DNA of 64,000 bases from Azotimanducus sp965199815. GTDB lineage: Bacteria; Pseudomonadota; Gammaproteobacteria; Pseudomonadales; Azotimanducaceae. The stretch covers positions 532,307 through 596,306 of the forward strand of contig CBDATE010000024.1 in NCBI GenBank assembly GCA_965199815.1, read 5' to 3'. How positions within the stretch are numbered: the first letter of the stretch is position 1; every line of letters begins with the position of its first letter. Below are positions 40,031 to 52,000 of the stretch, piece after piece. Under the pieces are notes generated by a model. That model was not told where the DNA came from and did no database searches. It was given only the letters and a program-made list of their open reading frames with translations. The translations under genes were made by a program, and so were the position numbers.

Positions 40031-43000
40031 CTACCAGCGAGCACTCACCTCAATCTGCACTCCGTGCTCGGGGTCTTGCTCCGGTGTGCCGATGCTGCCA
40101 ATACCGTCAATACTGCTAGCAGTCCCCACATCAAGCAGCTCACGGCGTGTAGCCTTGAACATCAGCGAGAGATTCAGCGCGTCTTCACTGAGCTCCGGCA
40201 CCAGTTGCCAGCCGAGATGAAAATCAACCGACGTATCAGAAGCAGTCAGGCCGAAGCTCGGGCTCAGCGTGAACCTGTCGCCGTAGGCCGCCAGTCCATA
40301 CGCCGTCTCCAGCGTCCAGCGACTGCCAGCACTCGTACCTGCTGCTCCGCCGCCCATGCCGCCGATACCGGGAAGCTCCGAGGCGAATAGCGCCTGTACG
40401 CCACCACTCGACGGCCCGCCGATGTCCTGACGCAGGTTCAGCGTGAAGCCGCGCGTACTCGCCGCGCTCGGATCAAAGTTCAGCGCCGCCGAGAACCCGT
40501 GCGATTCCTGCCCATCATCCTCATGCGTCACCAATGTGCGCCCGGACACATCAAAGGTCAGCCCAAGTGCGGGCAGCGTCCACGCCAGACCGCCGCCAAC
40601 TTCCACTCCGAAGCCTTGCTCGGCATCGCCGTCGTCATGACGCACTCCTGCTTCCAGCTTCGGTGTCACCGCACCGACATTCCCGAGCGTCAGTGCCCAG
40701 CTCCCTTCGAGACCCAGCCGCAGCCGCGAAGTATCCGCCTCGGACGAGGCCAAGCTCGAATGCCCCTCACCCGCTTCCACTCGACCCGACCCGGTGCGCG
40801 ACCAGAGCACATCCGATACCAGCGTCACGGCAGGGCCATATCCCGCTGCCCCGAACAACCCGCCGCGCAGCCCAGCCGACACCATGCTCCAGTCGAGACC
40901 AGCCTCGATGCTGCCCTCACCCTCCGGCGTGAGCGTCAGTGCCCCCGTACCACGCCCGACAGCGCCCCACACATCGAGCCGCTCCGAGAACCGGTAGGAC
41001 CCATAGGGTATCGCTGCGTTCAGGGAGACTTCGACCTCTCCGCTCGCCACGCCTTGATACCCGCCAGTGCCGCGACTGCTCGTCAGCATGACACCGGTCA
41101 GCCACTCATCTCTGGCGTAGTCCGCTCCCAGAGTGGCGGTTTCTGTCTGGCCATCAAGGTTCACCAGACCGTCGCGTCCGCGGAAGTCCGCGCGGGCACC
41201 CCGACCCCAGAAGGCAAGGCTGCCACCGGATTCATCCATCGCGCCTGTGTGCGTGAAGTTGCTCGTGGTCAGCAGACCGCCGCCGAAGGGTGAGCTTGCG
41301 AAGGGTACGCCGCCTTGACTTGATGCACCAGCGCCAAACACAGGCGAGCCATCAAGCGGGGTGCTGTTGAAGTAGCTGCCGAAGGACACGCCGCCAAGCG
41401 TCCCCCCTGAGACATTCCCTGAGACATTCCCTGAGACCTCCCCTGAAACTTCTCCCGAGACCTCCCCGGCAGGCGGCCAGGCACCCGCCCCGTCAGCAAA
41501 CAGTCCGAGCGAATCAAGCGTCATCCCGGCCACAGTGCCCTGCGTCCCCGCTTCCCGCGGAGCCGTCAACCGCTGCTCGACACCCCCGAGCGCCTGCTCC
41601 GTCATCGCTCGCCCGAAGCGCGCCAGCCATGCCACCGGCAGCGCATCCCAGTTGTTGATCGTGCCGGTCGCGATACCGTCTCCTATCAAGGTGCCGCGTG
41701 GACTCGACAAGCGTACCTGCATCGTCTCGCCCGGGTCGTTGTGATCATCATCCAGCGTCTCCACGCGAATCCTGCGCTCCGTCACGCCCGGCTTGAACAC
41801 CAACGCACCAACCGCTGACCAAAAGTCCTGATCCGCCCGCGCCGTGCCCGGCCGCGTCGCCCAGTACACCTTCACCCGATGCTGCACTGCCTTGGACAGC
41901 ACCACACGGAACACCAGATCATCCCCCTCCATGGCCGACGCATCTTCAATATTCACCCTCGGCAAACTACTCCCCGTTGACCGTATATTCCTCTTCGCGT
42001 CAACACGCAACCGGAAGTTCAGCTCCGCCGTGTCGCTGCTCGCCGTGTTCGAATCACTGTCCGCAACCCGCCAGGTGTAGGTCGCCGCACTCGCGGTCGC
42101 CGTCGGTGTCCCGCTGACCACACGCGTCGAGGTGTCCAGCGTCACTCCTGTCGGCAAGTCGGGGGTGAGCGTGTAGCTCAGCGTCCCGTTGCCACCCGTC
42201 GCCTCCGGCAAGGTGAGATTCACGGGCGTGTCCACCCTCCAGATCTGATCGGGAATGCTGGTGTCGGACGCAAAGGCAGGCGCGCTGTCCGTCTCCACCG
42301 GCGTTCCGGTTGCGGTCACATCCGTACCTGCCTGCACACCGTCATCCGCCGCATTGCGCGTATCCACACGCACCTCATACTGCTGTCCGTTGGTCAGATC
42401 GGGAATCGTGAAGGAAGTACCGTCCACCTCGTTGATGGGTGACAGAGCGTTGCCCGACCCTTCCTCGCGCCAGCGTACGCTGTAGCCGTTCGGAGCCACG
42501 CTCGCTGCCGTCCAACTCACTTCAAGCGAAGCGTCGCGCGCAGCCACTTGCAGGTTGCTCACCGCGGTCGGCGCGACCGCACTCACCGTCAACTCGAAGC
42601 TGAGCGCCGCCGTGTCGCTGTTCGCCGTGTTGCCGTCGCTGTCCGCAGCCCGCCAGGTGTAGGTCGCCGCACTCGCCGCCGCCGTCGGTGTCCCACTGAC
42701 CACGCGCGTCGAGGTGTCGAGCGTCACACCCACTGGCAAGTCGGGGGTGAGCGTGTAGCTCAGCGTCCCGTTACCGCCCGTCGCCTCCGGCAAGGTGAGA
42801 GCAACACCCACACCCACTGTCCATGCCTGATCGGGGATGGTGGTGCCGGACGCAAAGGCGGGCGCGCTGTCCGTTCCCGCCGGCGTACCGATTGTTGTCA
42901 CCAGCGTACCTGTCTGTATGCCGGTATCCGCCGCATTGCGCGTATCCACACGCACCACATACTCCTGCCCATTGGTCAGATTGCTAATGGTGAAGGAAGT

Positions 43001-46000
43001 GTCCGTCACCCTGTTGACGGATGTGAGCGTACTGCCCGGCCCTCTCTCACGCCAGCGCACGCTGTAGCCGTTCGGAGCAACGCTCGCCGCCACCCAGTTC
43101 ACTTCAAGCGAACCGTCACCCGCTGTTACTTGCAGGCTGTTCACCTTGGTCGGGGTGACGAGTGAGGTGTCCCCTTCCAGCGTGGTCACACTGACCGTCC
43201 CGGCCTGGCTGTCGTTGTAATTGGCGTTGCCGATGGCCGTGATTGAGACGCTGTAGGTGGTATTCGCCGTCAACCCCGTGAAGGAGGCTTCCAGACCGGC
43301 AGTGACCGCAGTCACCGTGCCACTCACCGCAGTCCCGCCGCTCGGCGTGGCTGTCGCTGTGTAACTCCCGGCAAACGGCACCACATCAAAGGTCACCGTG
43401 AAGCCGGCCTGCGCAAGCGTGTTCGCCTTCAGCGCCAGGCCGCTCGGTGTCGCCAGCGTACCCTTGCCTACCGTCACCTGGAAAGTGAGCGCCGCCGTGT
43501 CGCTGTTGGCCGTGTTGCTGTCGCTGTCCGAAGCCCGCCAGGTGTAGGTCGTCGCACTCGCTACTGCCGTCGGTGCGCCACTCACCGTGCGCGTTGCGGC
43601 ATCGAAGCTCACGCCTGCTGGCAAGTCGGGGATGAGTGTGTACGTCAGTGTGCCGTTACCGCCCGTCGCCGCCGGCAGGGTCAGGTCCACACCAGTCCGC
43701 ACCGTCCAGGTCTGCGCCGCAATCGTCTCGCTACCGAAGCTCGGGGCCACATCCATCTCCACCACCGCAGTCGGTGTCCCCTTCTTCACCTCCGACCACG
43801 CACTGTCCGCATAGGTCGTCGAGCTCGATGCCGCCTTCGCCCGCACACGCACATCGTATTCCGTGCCATTGGTCAGACTGTCTATCTCCGCCGGTGACGT
43901 GTCGTCGTCATTGTTCAGCCAGGTATCCGATGTGCTCTGCTTGTACTCAACCTCGTAACTCGCCGCGTTCGGCACATCCGACCAGCTGGCCGTCAACTCC
44001 CCATCCTGCGCGGAAACCGTCACCACCGGTGTGCCCAGTTGTGCACGCGACACCGTCACCACGAAGGTGTCCGTCGGACTTGCCGTGCCATCGCTCACCG
44101 TCACCGTGATAGTCGCCGTGCCCGCACCCACCGGTGTCACCGTCACCTGGCTATTGGCACCAAGATCGGTCAGGGAAGTCGGAGTCACCGTCGCCACCGC
44201 CGCGGCACTGGACGATGCCTGATATTGCAGCGTGTCTTCCGGGTTCGTGTCTGTGGCATCTACATCCACCAACAGGTTCGTCCCGAAGGTAGCCGTCTTG
44301 TTGGTGATGTCCACAATGCTCGGTGCCACATTCGCCGCCGTCGCCTGACTCAGCGTCGCGGCTGAACTATTCTCGTAATTGGCCGTGTCGCCCGTGGCCA
44401 CCACGCTCACCGTGTAGGTAGTGCCCGCCGTCAATCCGGTGAAGGCCGCTTCGGTGCCGGTCACCGCTCCAGTGAAGGTATTGCTCCCCTGTACAGCCAT
44501 CGCCGTGTAACCCGTCGCATTCGTCACTGCCGTCCAAGTCACCGTGAAGCTGGTCTTGCGCTGCGTGTTCGCCTTCAGTGCCAGGCCGGTCGGTGTCGCC
44601 AGCGTCGCCTTGCTCACAGCCGGGAAGGTGATGTCCGCCGTTGCTGTCTGTGCATCCGTGCCGGTGCCCGCAGTCGCCGTCACCGTCACCGTCGTCGTGC
44701 TCGTGCTCGCTGTGCTCGGTGTACCGCTGATAGCACCCGTGGTGGCACTCATCCTCAGTCCGGCAGGCAAGCTGCCTGTGGTCACCGAGTAGCCAAGCGT
44801 ACCTGTGAAGCCCGCTGCGGTCGCCGTCAACGCCGTGATGGGTGTTCCCACCGTCATGGTCGTCGGTGCCGTCGTGTAGGTGAGGCTCTGGTCGTCATCA
44901 TCCACCGTCACCACCAGATTGCCCGTCACCGAGCCATAGCCTCCGTTCGCAGCGGTGTGGCTCAGCGTCACGCTGTCGTCAACCGTATCGGTATCCTCGG
45001 CGGCGCTCACCGTCACCGTCTGCGCCGTGTCCCAGTTGCTGTTGCTGAAGGTCAGCGTACTCTGATTGCCCGCCGTGCCGGTATCCGTATCCACCGTCAC
45101 ATCGCTGCTCGCCGTGCCGCCCACCGTCACCGTCACCGTCGCGCTCGGCTGCGCCGCCAGCGCCACCGTGTAGGTACCGCTACCGCCCTCATCCACCGTC
45201 AGCGCAGTCGGCGTGAACACCAGAGCAGGGGCCACGCTCACCACAATATCAAAGGTATCGCTCACCGAATCCGTGCCATCGCTCGCCGTCACCTTCACCG
45301 ACAGTGTGCCGGTGTCCGTCGATTGCGGCGTACCGGAGAAGGTGCGCGTACCAGCGGCAAAGCTCAGCCAGGTCGGCAGCGCCATATCGTCCGACTTGCT
45401 CGCCGTGTAGGTCAGCGTGTCGCCACTGTCGGTATCAGCGAAGCTGTTCGCCGGGAAGGCGTAGGAGAACGCCACTCTCACCGTCGCCGTCTGATCGGCA
45501 ATCGCGTTCGCCACCGTCGGTGCCGAGTTGGCCAGCGTAGTCACGCTCTGCCCGTTGGAGACGGAACTGTTGTCGTAGTTGGCATTACCCGTGGCAATCA
45601 CCGTCACCGTGTAGATGGTGTTCACCGCCAGGCCCGTGAGCACCGCCTCGGGATTCGCGGGTGCCGTTGACAGTGTCACGGTGACATCCGGCTGGTTGCT
45701 CGCCCTGGCCGTCGCCGTGTACCCCGCCGCGTTCGCCACCGCATTCCAGGTAATCGTGAAGCCGCTCTTGCTCTTGCTGTTCGCCTTCACGTCCAGACCG
45801 GTCGGTGTCGCCAATGTCCCCTTGCTCACAGCCGGGAAGGTGATGTCCGCCGTTGCCGTCTGCGCATCCGTGCCGGTGCCCGCAGTCGCCGTCACCGTCA
45901 CCGTCGTCGTGCTCGTGCTCGCTGTGCTCGGCATGCCGGTAATAGCACCCGTGGTGGCACTAATCCCCAGCCCGGCGGGCAAGCTGCCCGTGGTCACCGA

Positions 46001-49000
46001 GTAGCCAAGCGTACCGGTGAAGCCCGTCGCGGTCGCCGTCAACGCCGTGATGGGTGTTCCCACCGTCATGGTTGTCGGTGCCGCCGTGTAGGTGAGGCTC
46101 TGGTCGTCATCATCCACCGTCACCACCAGGCTGCCCGTCACCGAGCCATAGCCTCCGTTCGCAGCGGTGTGGCTCAACGTGACGCTGTCATCAACCGTAT
46201 CGGTATCCTCGGCGGCGCTCGCCGTCACCGTCTGCGCCGTGCTCCAGGTCGTTGCGGTGAAGGTCAGCGATGTTGGAGACACGCTCACATCACCCGAACC
46301 AGCCACCGTCACCGTCACCGTCGCGCTCGGCTGCGTCGCCAGCGCCACTGTGTAGATACCGCTACCGCCCTCATCCACCGTCAGTGCAGTCGGCGTGAAC
46401 ACCAGAGCAGGGGCCACACTCACCACAATGTCAAAGGTATCGCTCACCGAATCCGTGCCATCGATCGCCGTCACCTTCACCATCAGCGTTCCGGTGTCCG
46501 TGGATGTCGGCGTACCGGAGAAGACACCCGTGCCCGCGGTGAAGCCCAGCCAAGTGGGGAGCGCACTGTCCGTCGTCCCGTCCGTCTGCTGGGCCGTGTA
46601 GGTGAGACTGTCGCCACTGTCCGCGTCACTGAAGGTGCCCGTCGGCAGGGTGAAGCTGAACGCCACTCCCACCGTCGCCGTCTGATCGGCAATCGCGTTC
46701 GCTACCGTCGGTGCCGCGTTCGCCGCCGTCGCCTGACTCAATGTCGCGGCTGTACTGGCCTCGTAGTTGGCGTTGCCCGTGGCCACCACCGACACCGTGT
46801 AGGTGGTGGCCACCGCGAGCCCGGTGAAGGTCGCTTCGGGGTTGCTGCCCGTCGTATCCACCACTCCAGTGAAGGTATTGCTCCCCTGTACAGCCGTCGC
46901 TGTATAACCGGTCGCATTCTCCACTGCCGTCCAAGTCACCGTGAAGCCGGTCTTGCGCTGCGTGTTCGCCTTCAGCGCCAGACCGGTCGGTGTCGCCAGC
47001 GTCCCCTTGCCTACCGCCGGGAAGGTGAGACCCCGCGTCGCCGTCTGAGCATCCGTGCCGGTGCCCGCAGTCGCCGTCACCGTCACATCCGTCGTACTCG
47101 TGCTCGCCGTGCTCGGCGCGCCGGTGATAGCCCCGGTGCCTTTGTTCAGCTTCAAGCCCGGCGGCAAGGTTCCCGTGGTCACCTCGTAGCCAAGTGTGCC
47201 GGTGAAGCCCGTTGCGGTCGCCGTCAACGCCGTGATGGGTGTCCCCACCGTCAAGGTCGTCGGCACCGCCGTATAGCTCAGACTCACTCCCCCCGGCGTA
47301 CCCCGCACCGAAGCCGACCAGAAGCCCTCGCCATTGGCGTTCTGTGCCCGCACCTGCACCTCATACTCCGTGCCGTCGGTCAACCCGGTAATGGTCGCCG
47401 TGGTACTTGTATCGGTCGCATTGGCAGCGGCATCATCAAGACTCGTCCAGGCCCCGTCTGCAGGCGTGCTTGGCCGATAGCGCACGTCATAGTCGGTTAT
47501 CGCCGAACCGCCATTGTTTGTCGGCGCACTCCAATTCACCGTCAACTGCGCATCCCCTTCTGTCACCGTCGGGGTGACGGGTGCCGACGGCGGCCCCTCT
47601 GCTGTGGTAATGCGCTCCGTCAGATTCGTCTTTGACTGCACTCCGGTATCCGCCCCGTTGCGCGTATCCAGCCGCACGAAGTAGGCAGTGTTCGATTCCA
47701 GTCCCGTAATCTCGTAACCGAGCTTGTCCGTCGGCTCCCCTTCAGCATCCGCAACCGGCGTTCCCTCCACACTGTTCACCGCACTCAGCGCACTACTGCC
47801 CACCTTGCGCCAGCGCACACTGTACCCATTCGGCGCATACCCAGCCTTGTTCCAGGTCACCACCACCTTGTCCGGCTCACTGCCCTTCGCCAGCGTCAAC
47901 CCACTTGCCTTGAGCGGCGTGTTATCCACCTTCCGGGTCGAGTCAGGTGCCACCCAGTACCTCACTCCTCCCACTTCCGTACCAGCAAATTCAAGCTCCG
48001 CATCCAGCGTCGCATCATCCCGCGCGGTAATGCTCACCCCAGCCGGCAGGTCTATGGCGTTCTCCGGCACCGAGATACCGTCCGCATCCCTGTCGTCCGC
48101 CACGAAGGTGTATCTGAACACCAGCGAACCGCGCGAACCCGATACCTGTCTCGCACTGGAACTGAATTGCATGTAGGTGGCGTAGCGCGTCTCACTCCCC
48201 ACCGTCAGCGCCAGACGCGGACGTACTGTCCCCCCGATGGGTCTGATAGCGAACTGACTGGTGTTTATATCCACCAACACATCCACTCTTTCCCCGGGTA
48301 TGTAGAAATCGGAACGACTGGTATCCGGCGGATTACCACGGAAGGATGCAGCGAGCGCCGTCGGCACCTGAGTAGCTGTCGGTATGCCCTGCGTCCCGCC
48401 CGACCATCGACCATCCACATATCTCGCCGAACTCGGTGCCGCCTTCGCCCGCACTCGCACATCGTATGCCATCTCATTCGTCAGGCCAGTTATCGCCGTC
48501 CCCGAAGTCGCCGGATCCACCGTGGTCACTCCGCTCCCGCTCCAGCCCGTCACGCTCGACAACTTGTATTGCAACGCGTAGCTCGCCGCACCCGTCACCG
48601 CCTCCCAACTCGGTGTCAACTGCCCGTTCCCCCGCGCCAACATCGCCCTCGTGATACCAAGCGTCGCGCGCGACACCACCACATCAAAGGTTTCCGTCGG
48701 CATTTCTTCGCCATCGCTCACCGTCACCGTAATGGTCGCCGTGCCCGCACCCACCGGTGTCACTGTCACCTGACTCGTGTTGCTGTGGGCAGTCAGCGTG
48801 GTCGGACTCACCGTCGCCACCGTCGTATCGCCGGACGATGCCCGATATTGCAGGGAATCATCGTCCGCGTCCGTGGCATCCACATCCACCCGCACATTCG
48901 TGCCGAAGGTCGCCGTCCGGCCGGCAATATCCGTGATACTCGGCGCACGATTCGGTATTTCGTCGTCATCCACCGTCACCACCAGATTACCGCTCACCGA

Positions 49001-52000
49001 GCTGTAGCCCGTCGTTGTGTGCCCCAGCGTGACGCTGTCGTCAACCGCATCGTCATCCTCGCCGGCATTCACCCTCACCACCCGCTCCATGAACCAGTTA
49101 TCGGTGGTAAACGTGATCGTGTTCTGGTCGCCCGTCATGGTGAAGTCCGTATCCACCGATATTTCGCTGCTCGCCGTGTCGTCCACCGTCACCGTCACAT
49201 TCCCCGCAGGCTGCGTCGCCAACTTCACCGTATAGGTGCCGCTCCTGCCCTCGACCACCGTCAGCGCAGTCGGCCTGAACACCAGCCCCAGAAGATTCTC
49301 GTCATCATCCACCGTCACCACCAGATTGTCCGTCACCGAGCCATAGCCTCCGTTCGCGGCCGTGTGGCTCAGCGTCACGCTGTCATCAATCGCATCGGCG
49401 TCCTCGGCGGCACTCACCGTCACCGTTTGCGCCGTGTCCCAGTTGCTGTTGCTGAAGGTCAGTGTGCTCTGATTGCCCGTCGTGCCGGTATCCGTATCCA
49501 CCGTCACATCGGTGCTCGCCGTGCCGCCCACCGTCACCGTCACTGTCGCGCTCGGCTGCGTCGCCAGCGCCACCGTGTAGGTACCGCTACCGCCTTCATC
49601 CACCGTCAGCGCAGTCGGCGTGAACACCAGCCCAGGATTGTCGTCATCATCCACCGTCACCGCCAGATCACGGCTCACAGAGCCATAGCCTCCGTTCGCA
49701 GCGGTGTGCCCCAGCGTGACGCTGTCATCAGCCGTATCGGCATCCTCGGCAGCGCTCACCGTCACCGTCTGCGCCGTGCTCCAGTTGCTGTTGCTGAAGG
49801 TCAGCGATGTTGGAGACACGCTCACATCGCCCGAGCCAGTCACCGTCACCGTCACGGTCGCGCTCGGTTGCGTCGCCAGCGCCACCGTGTAGGTACCGCT
49901 ACCGCCTTCATCCACCGTCAGCGCAGTCGGCGTGAACACCAGCCCCGGACTGTCGTCATCATCAACCGTCACCACCAGACTACCCGTCACCGAGCCATAG
50001 TCCCCGCCCGATGCCATGTGACTGATCGTAGCCGTGTCATCCCCGGCATCGGCGTCCTCGGCGGCGTTCACCGTCACCGTCTGCGCCGTGCCCCAATTGC
50101 TGTTGCTGAAGGTCAGCGATGTTGGAGACACGCTCACATCACCCGTGCCAGTCACCGTCACCGTCACCGTCGCGCTCGGCTGCGTCGCCAACGCCACCGT
50201 GTAGGTACCGCTACCGCCCTCATCCACCGTCAACGCAGTCGGCGTGAACACCAGCCCCGGAGTGTCGTCATCCTCCACCGTCACCACCAGGTCACGGTTC
50301 ACCGAGCCATAGCCTCCGTTCGCAGCCGTGTGCCCCAGCGTGACGCTGTCATCAACCGCATCGGCATCCTCGGCGGCGTTCACCGTCACCGTCTGCGCCG
50401 TGTCCCAGTTGCTGTTGCTGAAGGTCAGTGTGCTCTGATTGCCCGTCGTGCCGGTATCCGTATCCACCGTCACATCGGTGCTCGCCGTGCCGCCCACTGT
50501 CACCGTCACCGTCGCGCTCGGCTGCGTCGCCAGTGCCACCGTGTAGGTACCGCTACCGCCTTCATCCACCGTCAGCGCAGTCGGCGTGAACACCAGATCA
50601 GGGGCCAGGCTCACCACAATATCGAAGGTATCGCTCACCGAAGCCGTGCCATCGCTCGCCGTCACCTTCACCATCAGCGTTCCGGTGTCTGTCGATGTCG
50701 GCGTACCGGAGAAGACACCCGTGCCCGCGGTGAAGCTCAGCCAGGTCGGGAGCGCGCTGTCCGTCGTCCCGTCCGTCCGCATGGCCGTGTAGGTCAGCAT
50801 GTCGCCGCTGTCCGCGTCACTGAAGGTGCCTGCCGGGAGGGTGAAGCTGAATGCCACTCCCACCGTCGCCGTCTGGTTGGGAATCTCGGTCGCTACCGTC
50901 GGTGCCGAGTTGTCCGATGTCGCCTGACTCAGCGTCGCAGCCACACTATTCTCGTAGTTGGCTGTGTTGCCCGTGGCCACCACGCTCACCGTGTAGGTGG
51001 TGTTCACCGCCAGCCCGGTGAAGGTCGCTTCGGTGCCGGTCACCGTGCCAGTGAAGGTGTTGCTCCCCTGTACAGCCGTCGCCGTGTAGCCCGTCGCACC
51101 CTTCACTGCAGTCCAAGTCACCGTGAAGCCGGTCTTGCTCTGCGTATCCGCCTTCAGCGCCAGGTTGGCCGGTGTCGCCAATGTCCCCTTGCCAATCGCC
51201 GGGAAGGTGATGTCCGCCGTCGCCGTCTCCGCATCCGTGCCGGTGCCCGCAGTCGCTGTCACAGTCACATCCGTCGTGCTCGTGCTCGCCGCCGTCGGTG
51301 CACCGGTAATCTCGCCCGTGGTGGCACTAATATCCAGCCCGGCAGGCAAGCTGCCCGTAGTCACCGAGTAGCCAAGCGTACCGGTGAAGCCCGTCGCGGT
51401 AGCCGTCAACGCCGTGATGGATGTCCCCACCGTCATGGTCGTCGGTGCCGCCGTGTAGCTCAGGGTCGGGGCATCGAGCGTCGCGACTCTCCTGTCAACA
51501 ACCGTGTCCGAGACCTCGGCATCTTTCGAATCCAGGGTTACGATGGTCACAATGTAATCAGTCCCAGGGTCAAGACCGGTGATCTTGTGGGATGTATCCG
51601 CGGCAGCAAGCGCCTTCTTGTCGCTGTCGGCACCCCTGAAATCACTCACCTTGCGCCAGCGCAGCTCGTAGCCGCCCGGTGCGTGGCTCGCCACCATCCA
51701 AGTCGCTGTCAGTTCCCGCTGGGCGGTCGCCGTGACCGTCAGACCCGTCACCGGTGCCGGGAACCTCACGTTCCCGGTAGCGGTCGGCGTGGCGCTCACC
51801 GCCTTGGAAGCCGCGCTGTTCCCGACACTGTTCACGACGCGCAACTGAAAACTGTACGCCTGACCGTTCGTCAGACCCGTCACCACATGGCTGACCTTGC
51901 TCGTGGGGTTCCCTTCTATCGCCGTCCAGGTAGTACCGCTATCACTTGTGTACTCGAACCGCAACAGGGTGACTCCCTCCACCTGGTTGGCTCCGTCCGG

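Larger units (their letters stand above)
38820..40047 (-). repeat. Tandem cassette: giant-gene 3' end plus coiled-coil gene
   Basis: Two copies of a cassette can be aligned: about 38820-39456 and 39607-40047 (the second bounded by the true 3' end of the giant gene). Shared parts include the spacer with CCAAGCGAACCGCCGCCACG, the end of the coiled-coil gene, its start, and the sequence CACCGGTGGCACCGGTCAAC between that start and the next giant-gene end. The copies differ by repeat expansion inside the outer coiled-coil gene and by the hairpin element at the junction. Recombination among such cassettes could have removed further giant genes. Confidence 0.85.

Noticed and set aside
46169..47635. 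A 488-codon open frame on the plus strand, with similar ones at 44957 and 55187
   Set aside because: Antisense shadows of the repeat domains of the giant gene; the same Arg/His-rich pattern recurs with each repeat.
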